Shown here: in pieces, positions 36,804 to 49,000 of the stretch
How the letters are laid out: each line of letters starts with the position of its first letter
Position numbering within the stretch: position 1 is the first letter of the stretch
Origin: Anopheles merus
Lineage: Eukaryota > Arthropoda > Insecta > Diptera > Culicidae
Assembly (NCBI RefSeq): GCF_017562075.2
Contig: NC_054082.1
Coordinates: forward strand, 16,681,286 to 16,745,285
Direction of reading: 5' to 3'
DNA length: 64,000 nt
Position numbers and translations under genes: made by a program
Notes under the pieces: model-generated
Seen by the model: only the letters and a program-made list of their open reading frames with translations
Databases searched by the model: none
Told to the model about the DNA's origin: nothing

Positions 36804-38940
36804 CCTTTTTCGAACGGAAATTATGAAATTCCCAGGCCTGTCTTCACTCCCGGAAAACGATGACGACGAATGTGTTTTATCGCTTCGCTGCAGTCTCTCA
36901 CATAAATAACGATTTGATATAAGACCACGGATCCACCCAGTCTGTACGCGCGTGTGTGTGTGTTTGCACATGGGTGGGTGGAGGGTGTTTCGCCCAAACG
37001 CCCCTTCGGATGCGATTTTGCGCATCAAGCCGGTCGCATCAACACGCGGTCGAAGACTAATTTTCAATTGAATAATTTCATACTTCATTAGCGGTGCGGG
37101 AAGGTAAAACCCGAAGCATGATGATGATGATACTGCTGAGATTCGAGTACGGAAACTTTGTTCCTTCCCCGTTCGCGAAACACACACACACATGTATGCG
37201 GTGCATGGGGGCATGAAGGTAAAAGGCGCGCGCGAGCTTGAGAAGGAAGTATTATGACAGCCATAATTCATTCCACGCCCGCTTCTTCGGTCAAAGGAAA
37301 AGATTAAGAAAAGGAGGCCCCCTTTTGTTCTGTTCCGTGCTGTGCTGAAGTGTGGGTTAGCTAAAGCACAGGGAAAAGGGTTTCCGGGGCATTTGCTCCG
37401 AATCCTCCTGCACCATCGGTTTGCCCGCAAGCTTGCACACTTTGGTACAAATAATGCTACATCAATTAGATTTATTTATTATTTGCGTACGCCGATGGGG
37501 CTTAGCCACAACCACCGTTTTATTATGCCTGCTTTCTGTGCCCCCCCCACCTGGCAAAGGAAAAGGGTTTCCCCTTCGAATGTGCAAGGTGGATCTCGAC
37601 GGGTTCGGGTCGATTGCCTCCCCGCGCATATTAGAAAGCAATGAATCAGTCAGCAGTGGCCTACGGGGACGTTCCGGATTGGTTTTTTTTTTACTTTGCT
37701 TTGCTTTGTTCCTGAAGCCAAAGCCTTTGCCTTCCCGAGCAAGCCCCATCCGAACGTTGGGTTGGGAGTCCCTCGGAGCAAAAGCAAATCGAAACATCGA
37801 TGTATGTTAAAAGCAGGTTAATAGCGGGTTCAAAATGAATATGGCAAGAAGCAAAGAAAAAAAAACAGTGCCTTTCTGACCCTCCGGGGGTCGGTACGCA
37901 AAAACGAGTTAATGAATTGTCAACTTCATCGAACCCGAAGGAAGCAGACGCACGCGGACAGTCGCGTGTTTTGTGAGTTATGGCATCGTCAATAATAATC
38001 TGCAATTCACACGCCCGCGGGCAGCGGGAAGACGCATATTTTAAGGATTTATCGCTTCTTACAAGCATCCGCGAGAAAGTGTGTGTGTGAGTGGGTTTGT
38101 TTGTGTAAAGCAAAGAAAATTAAGACACTGGTTCACCGGAGCGGACACACCAGCCAATAAGAAAAAGTGTCAGCAAATCATGAATAAATTAATTATGATG
38201 TTGTTTCCACCTCGGTTACGGCACCGCACAATGGCCAAATGAGCTCAGCCACCACCACGTGATGGTGTTTCATTTTCCGCCAAACAGACACTTGGAAAAA
38301 TATCAATTATTGCAGGCCACAAACACAGTAGTGTGGAAAAAAGTGTCTTTTCTTTAGCGGGTTTCATGAAAAGAAAAACACAAAACCCGTGGGTCGTGGC
38401 CATACGCTAAATGATAATTGCTATCGTCTGCTGCCGAACAGGCTCGCCTTTCCCCGGTTGATGCTGCCCGTCTTTCCGCACCATTCCGGATTTATGATTA
38501 ATATGCTAATTTTCGGTGGAAATTAATGATTACCCCTGCATCGTTGGAGCGGCGGTTTTTTTTTCTGTTGCGCTTTGTTTGCCGCCGTACGCACTTTTCT
38601 TTGCGCGATAAATCTTAAAGACAAAGCAGTTAGATGAGTAAACCGCAGCACAAGGAGAGCACAAAAAAAAAAGAAAACGTCACCAACGAAAATGAGAGTA
38701 AACGAACTGTGTGGCAAGCGGTGGCGCAAGTGAAAGACAAGTGTGTTATTATTTTTTAATTTAATTTGACTCTTTTTATCAGCGCGTTACATTCCCGGGC
38801 GAGCTGCTCTGGGAGGCTAGCTGCGTTCGGCGCTTCTCTGGGCGCCTGCTACGATTTAGCCGTTACGATCCATCATCATACGCACGTGGTAGCGTGGTAG
38901 TGGCGATGTTTCGTGTACGAGATGCGGGTTTGGCAACACT

Positions 38941-38956
38941 GCTGCTGCTGCTGCTG
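38941..38956. repeat. CTG trinucleotide repeat
   Basis: Five perfect units. Confidence 0.9.
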
Positions 38957-40553
38957 CGCCTGCTGTGCGCTGATGCTGGCGTTGCTTATCGCATGTGTAA
39001 TTAGTTCCACTTTTGTTCGTCACCCATCGGGGGAAAAGGGAGTAGAGAGAGAGAGAGAGAGAAAAAAAGTCATTTTCTGGTGCGACAGTCAGTGAATTAT
39101 GTTTCAATTATGAGGTTCCTAATTTCTTTTACCAGCACTGGCTACTTCACTATCTTAATTACTGCATCAAAAGGTGACCGTTTTGGGATGGCGCAGTGAG
39201 AGGCGCTCTCTACGAAAATTGTAAATGTTTGCAAATCATTTTTAATATTCAATTCTACAGTTTTCTTCCTTTTAAAAAAGGATAAAAATGGACTCAAAAT
39301 TCAATTTTCTTTGCAAATGTCAAACAGAGAAACCTTTTCCCATCCCCCGTTGGCCTTCAACCCACCCGTTGAAGGTTGAACAATCACGCTTCTAATGACT
39401 TTTTTAGGACGCTGCTCCTGGCTGGCTGACGGGACCTTTCGGGCACGCCTGTCCGTTCCGGTTAGGAGCGCAGAGGAAGGAAGGTCGAGCAACAACAAAA
39501 AAAAAATGCGGGCCAAAAATGCCAACCAACCGTGTAGTAACCACCCTCGCTCGCTCGGGGCTCCGCTTAATCCGCCCAACAAAGTTGTCCTTTAAAGTAC
39601 CCCGCCACACAGAACGGCTCGATATCATTTCACGACCGTACGCCCAATTTGATTTGATTTGTGCCTTAATTTCTTTTGATATTTTTTCCTACAATTTGTG
39701 CGTGTGTGTGTGTATGGTTGAGGCACAAGAGGAAGCAAAAGAAAAGGGTGGCTTTTTGTGGTTTCTGGTTGTTTTGATGGTGCGTCCTAACTTTTTCTTT
39801 GCGGTAGCTGAATAGGACAATCCCTTTAATTCTACCTTGGAGTTAAAGGCGTATAATCTAGTTCTGGATTTGGCTGAAGACTTAAAAGAATATTTTAAAG
39901 CTAAAGTTAAATTTGTGTTTAGAGTTTATGCTTAGAACGGTTTGGTGCTCTTTAATGTAAGAATGGTAGATAAACTTCCACCGAGATGGAGAAATAATAC
40001 GGTACGAATGTTATTTTCGTATAAAGTGCCACTATAACTCTGAACCATTGCCCATTGGTGGACATAAAAATAGATCCTATTTGAAATTCTAATCGTTTCT
40101 CTCTCTCACACACACACCTAAACACTCGCTTCTAATTCAAGACATTTGCAGAAAACATTCAACCACGTTACCCGACCCAAGGAAGGACAGTTCCAAAAAA
40201 AAACAACCAAAAAGACAGCACGATGTGATACGACACCTCCTCACGGAAACACGGCATCGCAGGCAGTGCCGTTCCTACTCGAATGAGGTTTAGGTCGTTG
40301 TCGGCATTGTTTTTTTCTTTTGCAATTCTAAAAGGTTTGGTAACATTTGTATGCACTTCTCGCCAGAGCCACTGCCACTGCTTCTGCCACGAATGACCGT
40401 ACAGGACCTTTAGCGCGCGTTCGAAGAAATTCGATATCCTTAAGTGCAATGCAGGGCGTAGAGAGTGGAAAAAAAACGCTCCCCGAACGCCATTTGGACA
40501 CCATCAGCTTGATGGCAATGGTCACACTTTAGGGTATACTACCCCCTCCCCCA

Positions 40554-40566
40554 CCCCCCCCCCCCC
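40554..40566. repeat. Poly(C) tract, C13
   Basis: An uninterrupted C run within a longer C-rich stretch (40541-40574). Confidence 0.92.
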
Positions 40567-42385
40567 TCCCCTCCATCCAAATGTCCTGTTTCTGCAATCG
40601 GAGCGAAAAGTTCATAAAGCCAACAGTTGCGTTCGTGTTTTGTGTGTGTCGGATCACTTTCGGATATTGATGGTGACGTGCAAAACAGAGCTCCTGGCAC
40701 ACAAAAAATTGCACCACATCCACAAAAAAAAACACACACACACACATATATTTGACACCTCCCCGTACTTGTTGGCCAATAAAATAAATGTGACCATCGA
40801 CGGCACTCTTTCCCGGTGGCCCCTCGGTAGGATATGCTGGCCCATGGTTAAGTGACACTTCATCGGATCATATTTTATTGCACTCGAAGGGCTGCGTAAG
40901 AGCGGACGTGGACAAGGGGTCAATCAAATACTCTCTCCCTCCACTTTCGAAGGAAGTGGAGCGGACGTAGGGCAGGATGATCCTTCCTCCCATTGCAGTA
41001 AGGAATCAATTTGACGGCGGTCCCGTTTTCTGTTTTAGCAAAGTGTTTTATTTATTTGCCACAAATGCGTCTGGTTTGATTTTCGATCAATTTTGTCTGA
41101 TTTTTTTTCCATCGCAAAGCGAGATGAAAGGGACGTAAAAAAGAGGAACAATATTATTGGATCGGCTGCTGCTTAGTGTTTGCAGACAAACTGGCCGGGT
41201 TGTGAGCGGAGGGGTGGGACGTTTGGGCTGTGCATATTCATGATAAGACATTTGTTTTACATTTGTCTTCCCGGGGAACGCTCCCTGCACACTTGGCCTA
41301 TTGATTAATCGTATCAAGTAGAACGCTAAAAGGACGTGCCTTTTAATGCGGAAGGGAGGAGAACATTGCATAAATTCCTATGTTTTGGAAAGGTCCTATT
41401 GCTTTTACAATGCTGTGCTAGCATCGGACACACAATGCACCTGGAACACCTTGACCAACAGTACAGCATCCCACTAGCCAGTGGGAAGGGATATTTCAAA
41501 TCATTTTAACCGAAAACGCGTCCAAAAGCTACGTGTTGTCCACCGATGACAGTGGACTCCATCAATCACCGTTGAAATGAAAGCAATTTGCCAAATTAGC
41601 TTCCAGTCAAACAAACGGGGAGGAACTAAGAAACGAACTCTTCGCTTCAGCAAAAGTCCCGTCAGCCCAACCGTTCGCTTCCTTTGTTATCACTTTCACT
41701 TCGAAAGGAGTCTCCGGAGAGGTGTCCCAGTGATTGTGGTGGTGATGATGGTTCCTCCTTGGAAGATACCCAAAACTGGTCCGTACAAATGCCCATAACC
41801 GCCCAACTGCATCGCCTACGAGTAAAATCGTGTTTGATTTGCATTTGATTGATGATGGTGTGGTATTTCGCAATTGAATGTTCTGCAGTACCAGGCAGGT
41901 ACAGGCCAGCGTACTGCAGCCAGCACCAAAGCCCGAACAATGCTGTGGGTCAATATTTGAAAAGGAACCCCCGAAGATGTAACACCATCACTCGATCGAT
42001 CGTCGAAACGCCAGGGAAAAAGGCTTTCTTTCCGGTCAAGCGGGCCCCGGTGGGAAAAGTCCTATTCCTTTTCACCACAGGACAAGGCAAATATTAACAC
42101 TGAGATTCGGAGATTGCAGGAAGGAAAGATGTGCATGCAAAGACCTATGCAAAGACAGGAAGGGAATCCTTCCCACAAGCCGTACGTATTACACTACAGC
42201 TCTACGGCAGCTACCGTTACCGTTGCAGAAACGTCCCGGCAAGAAACAAACCAGTGGCTTAAATTATGCACTGATGCCCGGGTAACCGGTGGTCGTCCCA
42301 GTTTCGCATTGGCCCCCGGCCCGAAGAGCCACTAGGTGTCCCAAATCTAATTTACATTTCCCGCAAATTGAATATCTTCCCCCCT

Positions 42386-42402
42386 GCGCGCGCGCGCGCG
42401 CG
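42386..42402. repeat. Alternating GC tract, 17 bp
   Basis: Strict GCGC alternation. Confidence 0.95.
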
Positions 42403-43136
42403 TGGTTGGGGAGTATCTTCCACGACTTTGCCCGTGTCCAGTGGCTGTTGTCGGTTTGTCCAAGGGCAGCAGCAAAAACAAACGAAAGAAATCAAAACCA
42501 ACACAAAAACAAAAAAACGCCGCAACTGTTATGAACCGAATATGACAACGATACACTTCTCGCCCCTTGCCGGCCGCAAAAGGTTTTGGGCGGTGCGGCG
42601 ATGACACGACGATGACGTTGTGCCAACGATGGGCCCCGGGGCCGGTGAAATGATACGGACGCAGACCGAGGGCATGAATAATTTATAAGGCCTGCACACT
42701 TAAATTTAAAGAGACCACTGCCAAACAACACCTTCGCACACCCGGCAGCTGGCCGAGGTGGCTCGTGTTCTAGCTGGCCCCCCTGTTGGCGCGTTTTATG
42801 TTTTACTTTGTTGCGCTTTTGTGGCGCAAAGCGTTTTACCGTCATGCCGACCGCCACATTGAGGAAACAAATACGCAAGGTGGTTGTGGTGTATTGTTTC
42901 GCTCTTAAATGTCCTGCTGGGAGAAATAGCTTTTAGCGGTGGGTGGTGATGATTTTCTTGATATCTAGCCTGACTTCAATGCCATAAACAAGCCTTTCTT
43001 TCTCGACTTGAAGGGCTTTTTTATTCAAAGAAGTGTAAAAAGGTGCTCTTTTTTGAGATAAAGCAATAATATTTAAATCTTTTAAATCAATCGTTTTCAA
43101 AACGGGGAAAATAATTTGCAATTATGACCTGTCGCT

Positions 43137-43144
43137 TATGATCT
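43137..43144. repeat. Target-site duplication of SINE copy C, left
   Basis: TATGATCT, matched at 43363-43370. Confidence 0.75.
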
Positions 43145-43362
43145 TCTCTTCTCCTTTGGCACAATCAACCACCGTCGGTCAAGGCCTGCGCCTGTACCCA
43201 CTAGTGAAGTGAGCTGGGCTTGCAGTGACTTATTTTTACCACCACAGCAGGATAGTCAGTCCTACGTATGGGGGCACCACGGTCTATTCGGGACTTGAAC
43301 CCATGACCGGCATGTTATTACGTCGTACGAGTTGACGACTGTACCACCAGACCGGCCCCGCC
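43145..43362 (-). mobile_element. SINE200-like tRNA-derived SINE, copy C, with 8-bp target duplication
   Basis: On the minus strand it opens with GGGGCCGGTCTGGTGGTAC, then GTCGTCAACTCG (A-box side) and GGGTTCAAGTCCC, a near-perfect RNA polymerase III B box. The body ends near GGCCTTGACCGAC and a degenerate AAG-rich tail. TATGATCT at 43137-43144 and 43363-43370 is the target duplication. Of the three copies this is the most complete and has the best-preserved internal promoter. Confidence 0.88.
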
Positions 43363-43370
43363 TATGATCT
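43363..43370. repeat. Target-site duplication of SINE copy C, right
   Basis: TATGATCT, identical to 43137-43144. Confidence 0.75.
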
Positions 43371-43984
43371 AATGTACCCTAAAAAACCCTTTTCGCGGAA
43401 TGAGCATTGATCCCGTATCTTAGCAACCATCGAAATACTCATCACTCCAGCTTGTCACTTACACCATCAAATCTGAGACTGAATGTAGCAGTGAATTCCA
43501 GTTTGATTTTAACGTACGTACACTCCTTTTACTCAATATTAGTTGAAATTACTTCAAATAGCTTCCATTTTACCAACCAACCTCCATACGTTCCCGTACC
43601 TATTTTTCATCCCCTTCTGCCCCCCCCCGCCCCCCGCCTGTTCAGCAACCTTCTTGCGCTAAAATCTCATCTAAATGCTTTACCACCGAACAACGATACA
43701 CGGTACTATTCCCCTCGTGGGAGTTTATCACAATGAAAAGCAATACATTCGTCAGACAAATCGCTCGCGATTTGTACAACAACACAACACAACGCATCGT
43801 TTGCTGGTTTGTGTAGTATCATTGTCATTACATACTCGGTGGTACGGAGTTCCTCCCCCCCCTCATCACACAAGACTATAAATTTGTCAACCCTCTTGTT
43901 CCATCCCACACGGTCGAATGTTTACATTTCATTCGCTTCGTTGGCGCATCGGAAGACGCTGGAAGAGCCAGCATTTTCTCATAC

Positions 43985-44016
43985 TGCTGGCTTGCCTGCT
44001 GGCTTGCCTGCTGGCT
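43985..44016. repeat. Short tandem repeat, 12-bp unit
   Basis: CTGCTGGCTTGC units, a little over two and a half copies. Confidence 0.75.
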
Positions 44017-44238
44017 CGGTCGGTTGGTTGAGGGAGAAGCCAAACCCGCGCCAAACACACCATCATAAGCATAATCCCCGCCGCCGCCGCCCGTACCGGC
44101 GACCGTACCACCGTTCCTTGCCCGAGCCGAATTGAAATAATTTACATCAAATCGTTCCCGCATAAACCACACGCATAGGCCTGTGCAAGAAACGGGGTGA
44201 ATGGCTTTACGGCCGCGAACGGAATGATATCGTCTCTC

Positions 44239-44259
44239 ACACACACACACACACACACA
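44239..44259. repeat. CA microsatellite
   Basis: A near-perfect CA run of about ten units. Confidence 0.92.
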
Positions 44260-45074
44260 TACGGTTTATCGAAGCGATCGCAGCCCGGATCGAGCATCGG
44301 GGCGGGGTTGTAACAAAATTAAATAAATAATTTCCAAGATTAACAAAGACGAATTGAAATTCAAACATTTTCATTATAAATTACCGTACCCATTAATTTA
44401 TGTTGCACATGTGTGTGTATGTGTGAGTAAGTGTTGGAGGGGGAGGACGCAAATGGTCCCGATTTGAACGGGTTGTCCCCGGGTGCGCTTTTGTGCGCGG
44501 TTTGGATTGGTTTATGTCAGAGCGTTTTCGGTTGGCTCTGGGGTTCAATCCGCAGTCCTGCAGCCGTGGGCACGCCATTGTCCGGTCCTTGGTTGCATAC
44601 ATTCCTGGCGGAGATGGTCAGGAAACTGCGATCTTGGCGGCCGTGTGGAACCGGGGCAAACATGGAGCAATGGCGGTGAGTGAATGCGCGAATGTGTTAC
44701 GCCAGACGATCGTAAGTTTGTCGTGCGAAGAAAGCGCATGCATTTGACGTTAGTTTATTGCCGGTGCGTTGCAGTGAAGGTAGATTGTTAATTGGATATG
44801 ATATGATTGGGGAACATTTCTATTACCGTGCGATTGTGTGCAAGGCACACAGCAAGATGACTGTTGCTTAAGGGGAATCTTTTAAAGTAATTTTTAATAA
44901 TAGTAAAATTGCTTAAAAAATAATCACTATCTTCTTTCATCGTTTGTACCCTTTTTCTACTGCAAAACGAGGCAATTTTTCCCCTTTTGAGCAAACCGTA
45001 ATTAATGCTCAATAATGTGTACAGTACATTGGATAATAATGACACGACGAAACGCACCATTTACCAACCAAACG

Positions 45075-45077
<3 letters not shown>

Positions 45078-45117
<40 letters not shown>
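45078..45117. repeat. CT microsatellite, (CT)20
   Basis: A perfect run, about 450 bp before the BEL insertion. Confidence 0.97.
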
Positions 45118-45126
<9 letters not shown>

Positions 45127-45292
45127 CGCTCAATTCCGACTTTGAGGCAATCATTTCAACCACAAACAGCGCGGAAATCAACCCCTTTTTTCCCGAAAGC
45201 TGTAGGTACCTTCTTCTGGCTCCCTTTTTTGCGGAAACAACGGAAGGTGCACACAATAATTCAAAGCTGTCACCATTTATTGACTGTTTCCA

Positions 45293-45305
45293 CCCCCCCC
45301 CCCCC
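45293..45305. repeat. Poly(C) tract, C13
   Basis: An uninterrupted C run followed by CT units. Confidence 0.92.
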
Positions 45306-45561
45306 TCTCTTTCTCCCGCTTTTTGCGCAGCAGTTGTGTCCCGGTTCAGCAGAAATTTGATATTCGCCCTCGCGCAAGATCTGATGGGACAAATGAAGGA
45401 ACCGCGTGCTGATTAAGATTGCAACTCGACCTCGACTCGGGCGTGGACGATACAGGGCGAGAGCGCGCGCGAGAAGTAAGACTAATTAATGACTAATAAG
45501 ACATTTGTTAACTCAATCCTTCGTACTTTTCTAAGACAAAAAGAAAGAGAGAGAGAGAAAG

Positions 45562-45566
45562 GAAGG
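45562..45566. repeat. Target-site duplication GAAGG, left copy
   Basis: GAAGG abuts the 5' LTR and matches the five bases after the 3' LTR. Five bases is the usual duplication length for BEL/Pao integrases. Confidence 0.9.
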
Positions 45567-45925
45567 TGTTGTTTACCAACAGCGGTTCTAGTTTGACAGA
45601 TGCGTTGTGGTGAAGTGAGAGAGAGGGACAGGTAGCACAGGCGAAACAAACACGGGCGAAATAGAGAGAGTAGGAATGGTTCATCCCGAAGGAGCTTCGC
45701 GTGCAACGGATGAACCTGCGCAAATTAAGTGGAATGACCGCAATCGGTTTTGCGTGAAGTTTTAAAACGGGCACGAAGACGAAAATCGACCTCTTTCTAC
45801 CATCGCGCCAAGAGAAGAAAGTTCAGTGAATTTTTAATACAGTTTAATGAAATTAAGTGAATTAAGAAAACTGATGTTTCAACTTTAAATTCGCGAAAGA
45901 AAGAGCTTTGTTGCTGGACGCAACA
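45567..45925 (+). repeat. 5' LTR of the BEL element
   Basis: This 359-bp LTR has TGTTG...CAACA inverted ends. It should carry the promoter and, in the 3' copy, the poly(A) function. No classic TATA box or AATAAA was obvious. Antisense open frames within it are shadows. Confidence 0.96.
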
Positions 45926-45959
45926 ATTTAAAAATTCACTACTTACGTTTCACGAGTCC

Positions 45960-45977
45960 TGGTAAGACGCGAACCCG
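45960..45977 (+). other. Candidate primer-binding site of the BEL element
   Basis: TGGTAAGACGCGAACC starts with the TGG expected opposite a tRNA CCA end. It lies 34 nt after the 5' LTR, further than usual, and I could not match the rest to a specific tRNA. The same bases read as a good splice donor (CTG/GTAAGA), so the assignment is open. Confidence 0.4.
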
Positions 45978-46042
45978 CAGCGCCTTAGCGAAACCGCAAT
46001 ATCAGTGACGTGAAGCAAGAAGGAAACCTCACGGCTTGGAAA

Positions 46043-49000
46043 ATGGAGGATAAGCAGTGTGGTGTGTGCAATGGTGCAAGTACGGAAAATGCAGTGGAGT
46101 GCGATCGATGCGAAGGAATGTTTCATCTTGCGTGCGTGAACGAAGATGAAACCGTGTACAGTAGGGATTGGACATGCCATCTGTGCACTCCTGAAACACC
46201 GCCCCCCGCTTCATCTACCCTTCATCGTGCGACGCCCGTAGTAGCGACCCAACCAGCCCCGGTAGCAGTGGATACGAACATAGTGAATCTGGAACCATCC
46301 ACCAGAGCAAGATCGACGGAAGTGATCACGCCCGTATCGAATCCTCCGAATGATCCATCAAAAGCAAGACCCACTCAAACTGCTGATTGTCCATTGGACA
46401 ATCTTAGCAGAACCTTCCAACGTTTCTTGGAAGAAGCACGCGAGCCACGCAGGCAAGAGCCTGACGTGATACAACGGCTCGAATCCGTGCTAAACACCTT
46501 TGTTCAACGGATGAATCAAGAACAAAATCCGCAAGGATCACGCCGGGACAATCTAGGATCTACGGCGTTTTGTTCGAGTGATACAACCTTGAACATTAAT
46601 CAGAGTCAGATACTAGCTAGACATTCCGTCAACGCCCAGCTACCGACGTTCGCCGGTAACCCAGAGGAGTGGTCCGTGTTCGAAAACGCGTTTTATGAGA
46701 CGACGGAACTATGTGGTTTCTCTGACGGAGAAAATATTATAAGGCTGCAACAAGCATTAAAAGGAGAAGCGTTTAAAACAGTCCAGGGGAGACTCAGGAA
46801 AGCAGCTAACCTCAAAGAAGTCATGCAAGAGCTCAAATCATCGTTCGGACGTCCAGAAGTAGTTGTGAAAACGTTGTTGAGCCAGATTCGACGACAGGTA
46901 CCCCCGAGAGCAGAAAAGTTGGAGACGCTTGTGCAGTTCGCCGTATCCGTGAACGAAATGTGTGCTGCTGTGAGAAACAACGGGGTCGAGGAGCGTTATG
47001 ATGGACCCGTGTTGGATGAGCTCGTTGGTCGTCTCCCTCCGATGATTAAGCTGATGTGGGGCATACACAGTCTTACGTTGTCAAAGGTCAACCTGGCTGC
47101 ATTCGGAAAGTGGATGCAAACCATTAAGCATGCAGCCCAAGCGGTAACGAGCCCTGCAAATCTTATCGAACCACGATGCAGTAAGTATTTGCACATGCAT
47201 ACTACTAATCCCTCCTCGCAGAACTCCACAGAAGCCGTTTGTGCATGCGATAACGGCTGCGCTCGCTTATACGAATGTGACGGATACTGGCAGAAAAGCG
47301 TAGCAGATCGCTGGGACATCATTAAGCGGAACTACTTGTGTAAATGTTGTTTGAAAAAACATCGTGCGCCCTGTAAAGAGACGAGAGTATGCGGCAAAGA
47401 CGGATGTACTGTAAAACACCACCCGTCACTACACAATTCGGCAGGTAAGGGAAGACACGAAGCAAATTTCTCTCACTCTACAGCCACCGACGAGAACATA
47501 CTATTGCGATACGTGCCAGTTGAGCTGCAGGCTGTAGGAAAGACGATCAGAACAGTTGCTTTTCTCGACGAAGGAGCGTCAGTATCGCTAATCGAACATT
47601 CGCTAGTTGACGAGCTGGAACTTGAAGGGACAAACCGACCTCTTTGTTTGAAATGGACTGGAGGACAACATCGCACTGAACGAGATTCAAAACAGGTGAG
47701 CGTAAATATAGTAGGAATATCCAGTGGTGCTCAGACCTTTGAAGCCTCTAATGTACGAACGGTGAAAAGTCTTGGGTTGCCCTCGCAACGCGTTAAAATG
47801 GATCGTTTACGAACAAAATATCAGCATTTAGCATCCATTCCATTAGCACCATATGCTTCTGTACCTCCACGCATTCTCATAGGAATGAATAACTATCATC
47901 TCACTGTTCCATTAAAGACGATAGAAGGAAAAACAAATGAACCCGTCGCAACAAAGACGAGGCTAGGATGGGTAGTTTCGGGTTGCGATTCGTCGTCAAC
48001 TTCTAACAACAGCAACATTTTGGCATTTCATCGAGCACATATTTGTGATTGTGCAGAAATAGAAACCAAAATTGATCAAGCTCTAAAAGGTAGTTTTGCG
48101 CTCGAAGAACCCACATGTAAAGGCGGCATAAACACTCTTTCAAATGATGAGGAACGGGCGAGTGTATTGCTGCGTAAACACACCTCACTACAAGGTGAGA
48201 GGTATGTCACTGGATTGTTGTGGCGCTATGATGACGTAAAACTGCCAAACAATCGAGCAATGGCTCTCAAACGCTTGGAATGTTTAGAACGCCGCATGGC
48301 AAAAGATGAGCACCTTCGAGAAATGATGGACCGAGTGCTGAAAGACCATGTTGAAAAGGGATATATTAGAAAATTATCAAATGAAGAGCATAAGTTTAAG
48401 CATCCTAGAAAGTGGTATCTACCAATCTTTCCTGTATTTAACCCCAATAAACCAAATAAGGTTAGAGTAGTATGGGATGCAGCTGCAACAGTGAATGGAA
48501 TTTCGCTTAATTCCATGTTATTGACTGGGCCAGACCTTCTTTCACCACTGCCGACTGTCCTAAGTCGGTTTAGAGAATATCGTGTTGCTATTGCCGCTGA
48601 CATTCAAGAAATGTACCATCAGGTTATGATTAAAGAAGAGGATCTGATTAGCCAAAGATTCCTATGGCGAACGGACCGGTCGCAAGTTGAGCCCGATGAA
48701 TATGTGATGCTGAGGATGACCTTTGGGTCAGCCTGTTCACCAACTTCCGCCCAATTTGTAAAGAATGTAAACGCGGACCGTTTCGCGGCCCGCTATCCTC
48801 TAGCCGTCGAATGTATTAAGCGTCATCACTACGTCGACGATATGCTTGCCAGTATAGAGAGTGTGACCGAGGCCACGAAGCTAGCACAAGATGTGAAATT
48901 TATTCACTCACAAGGAGGATTCAAGCTTCACAATTGGATGTCGAATTATGGCCAAGTATTAGATGGCGTTGGTAGTAGCAACAGCCGGGAGAAGGATATG

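Larger units (their letters stand above)
29480..43136. other. No recognisable gene upstream of the protease gene
   Basis: The proximal part (29480-29900) may hold protease enhancers and contains a strong 11-bp stem inverted repeat at 29664-29689. Beyond it there are a C28 tract, CT, CTG, GA and CA arrays, and an AT-rich island near 39820-40090. No exon could be supported. Confidence 0.55.
43371..45561. other. No recognisable gene between SINE copy C and the BEL element
   Basis: This holds a short 12-bp-unit tandem repeat, a CA array, a perfect (CT)20 array and a C13 tract, then a GA-rich stretch into which the BEL element inserted. Confidence 0.6.

Noticed and set aside
45482..45774. Antisense open frames in the 5' LTR, repeated in the 3' LTR (51266-51657)
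   Set aside because: They are the reverse strand of the LTR, rich in Leu/Ser from GA repeats, with no domain. They recur only because the LTR is duplicated.
46010..46042. Upstream extension of the BEL Gag-Pol by 11 codons from a GTG
   Set aside because: The codon at 46010 is GTG, not ATG. The first in-frame ATG after the TAG at 45986 is 46043, which has a good start context and opens just before the zinc finger.
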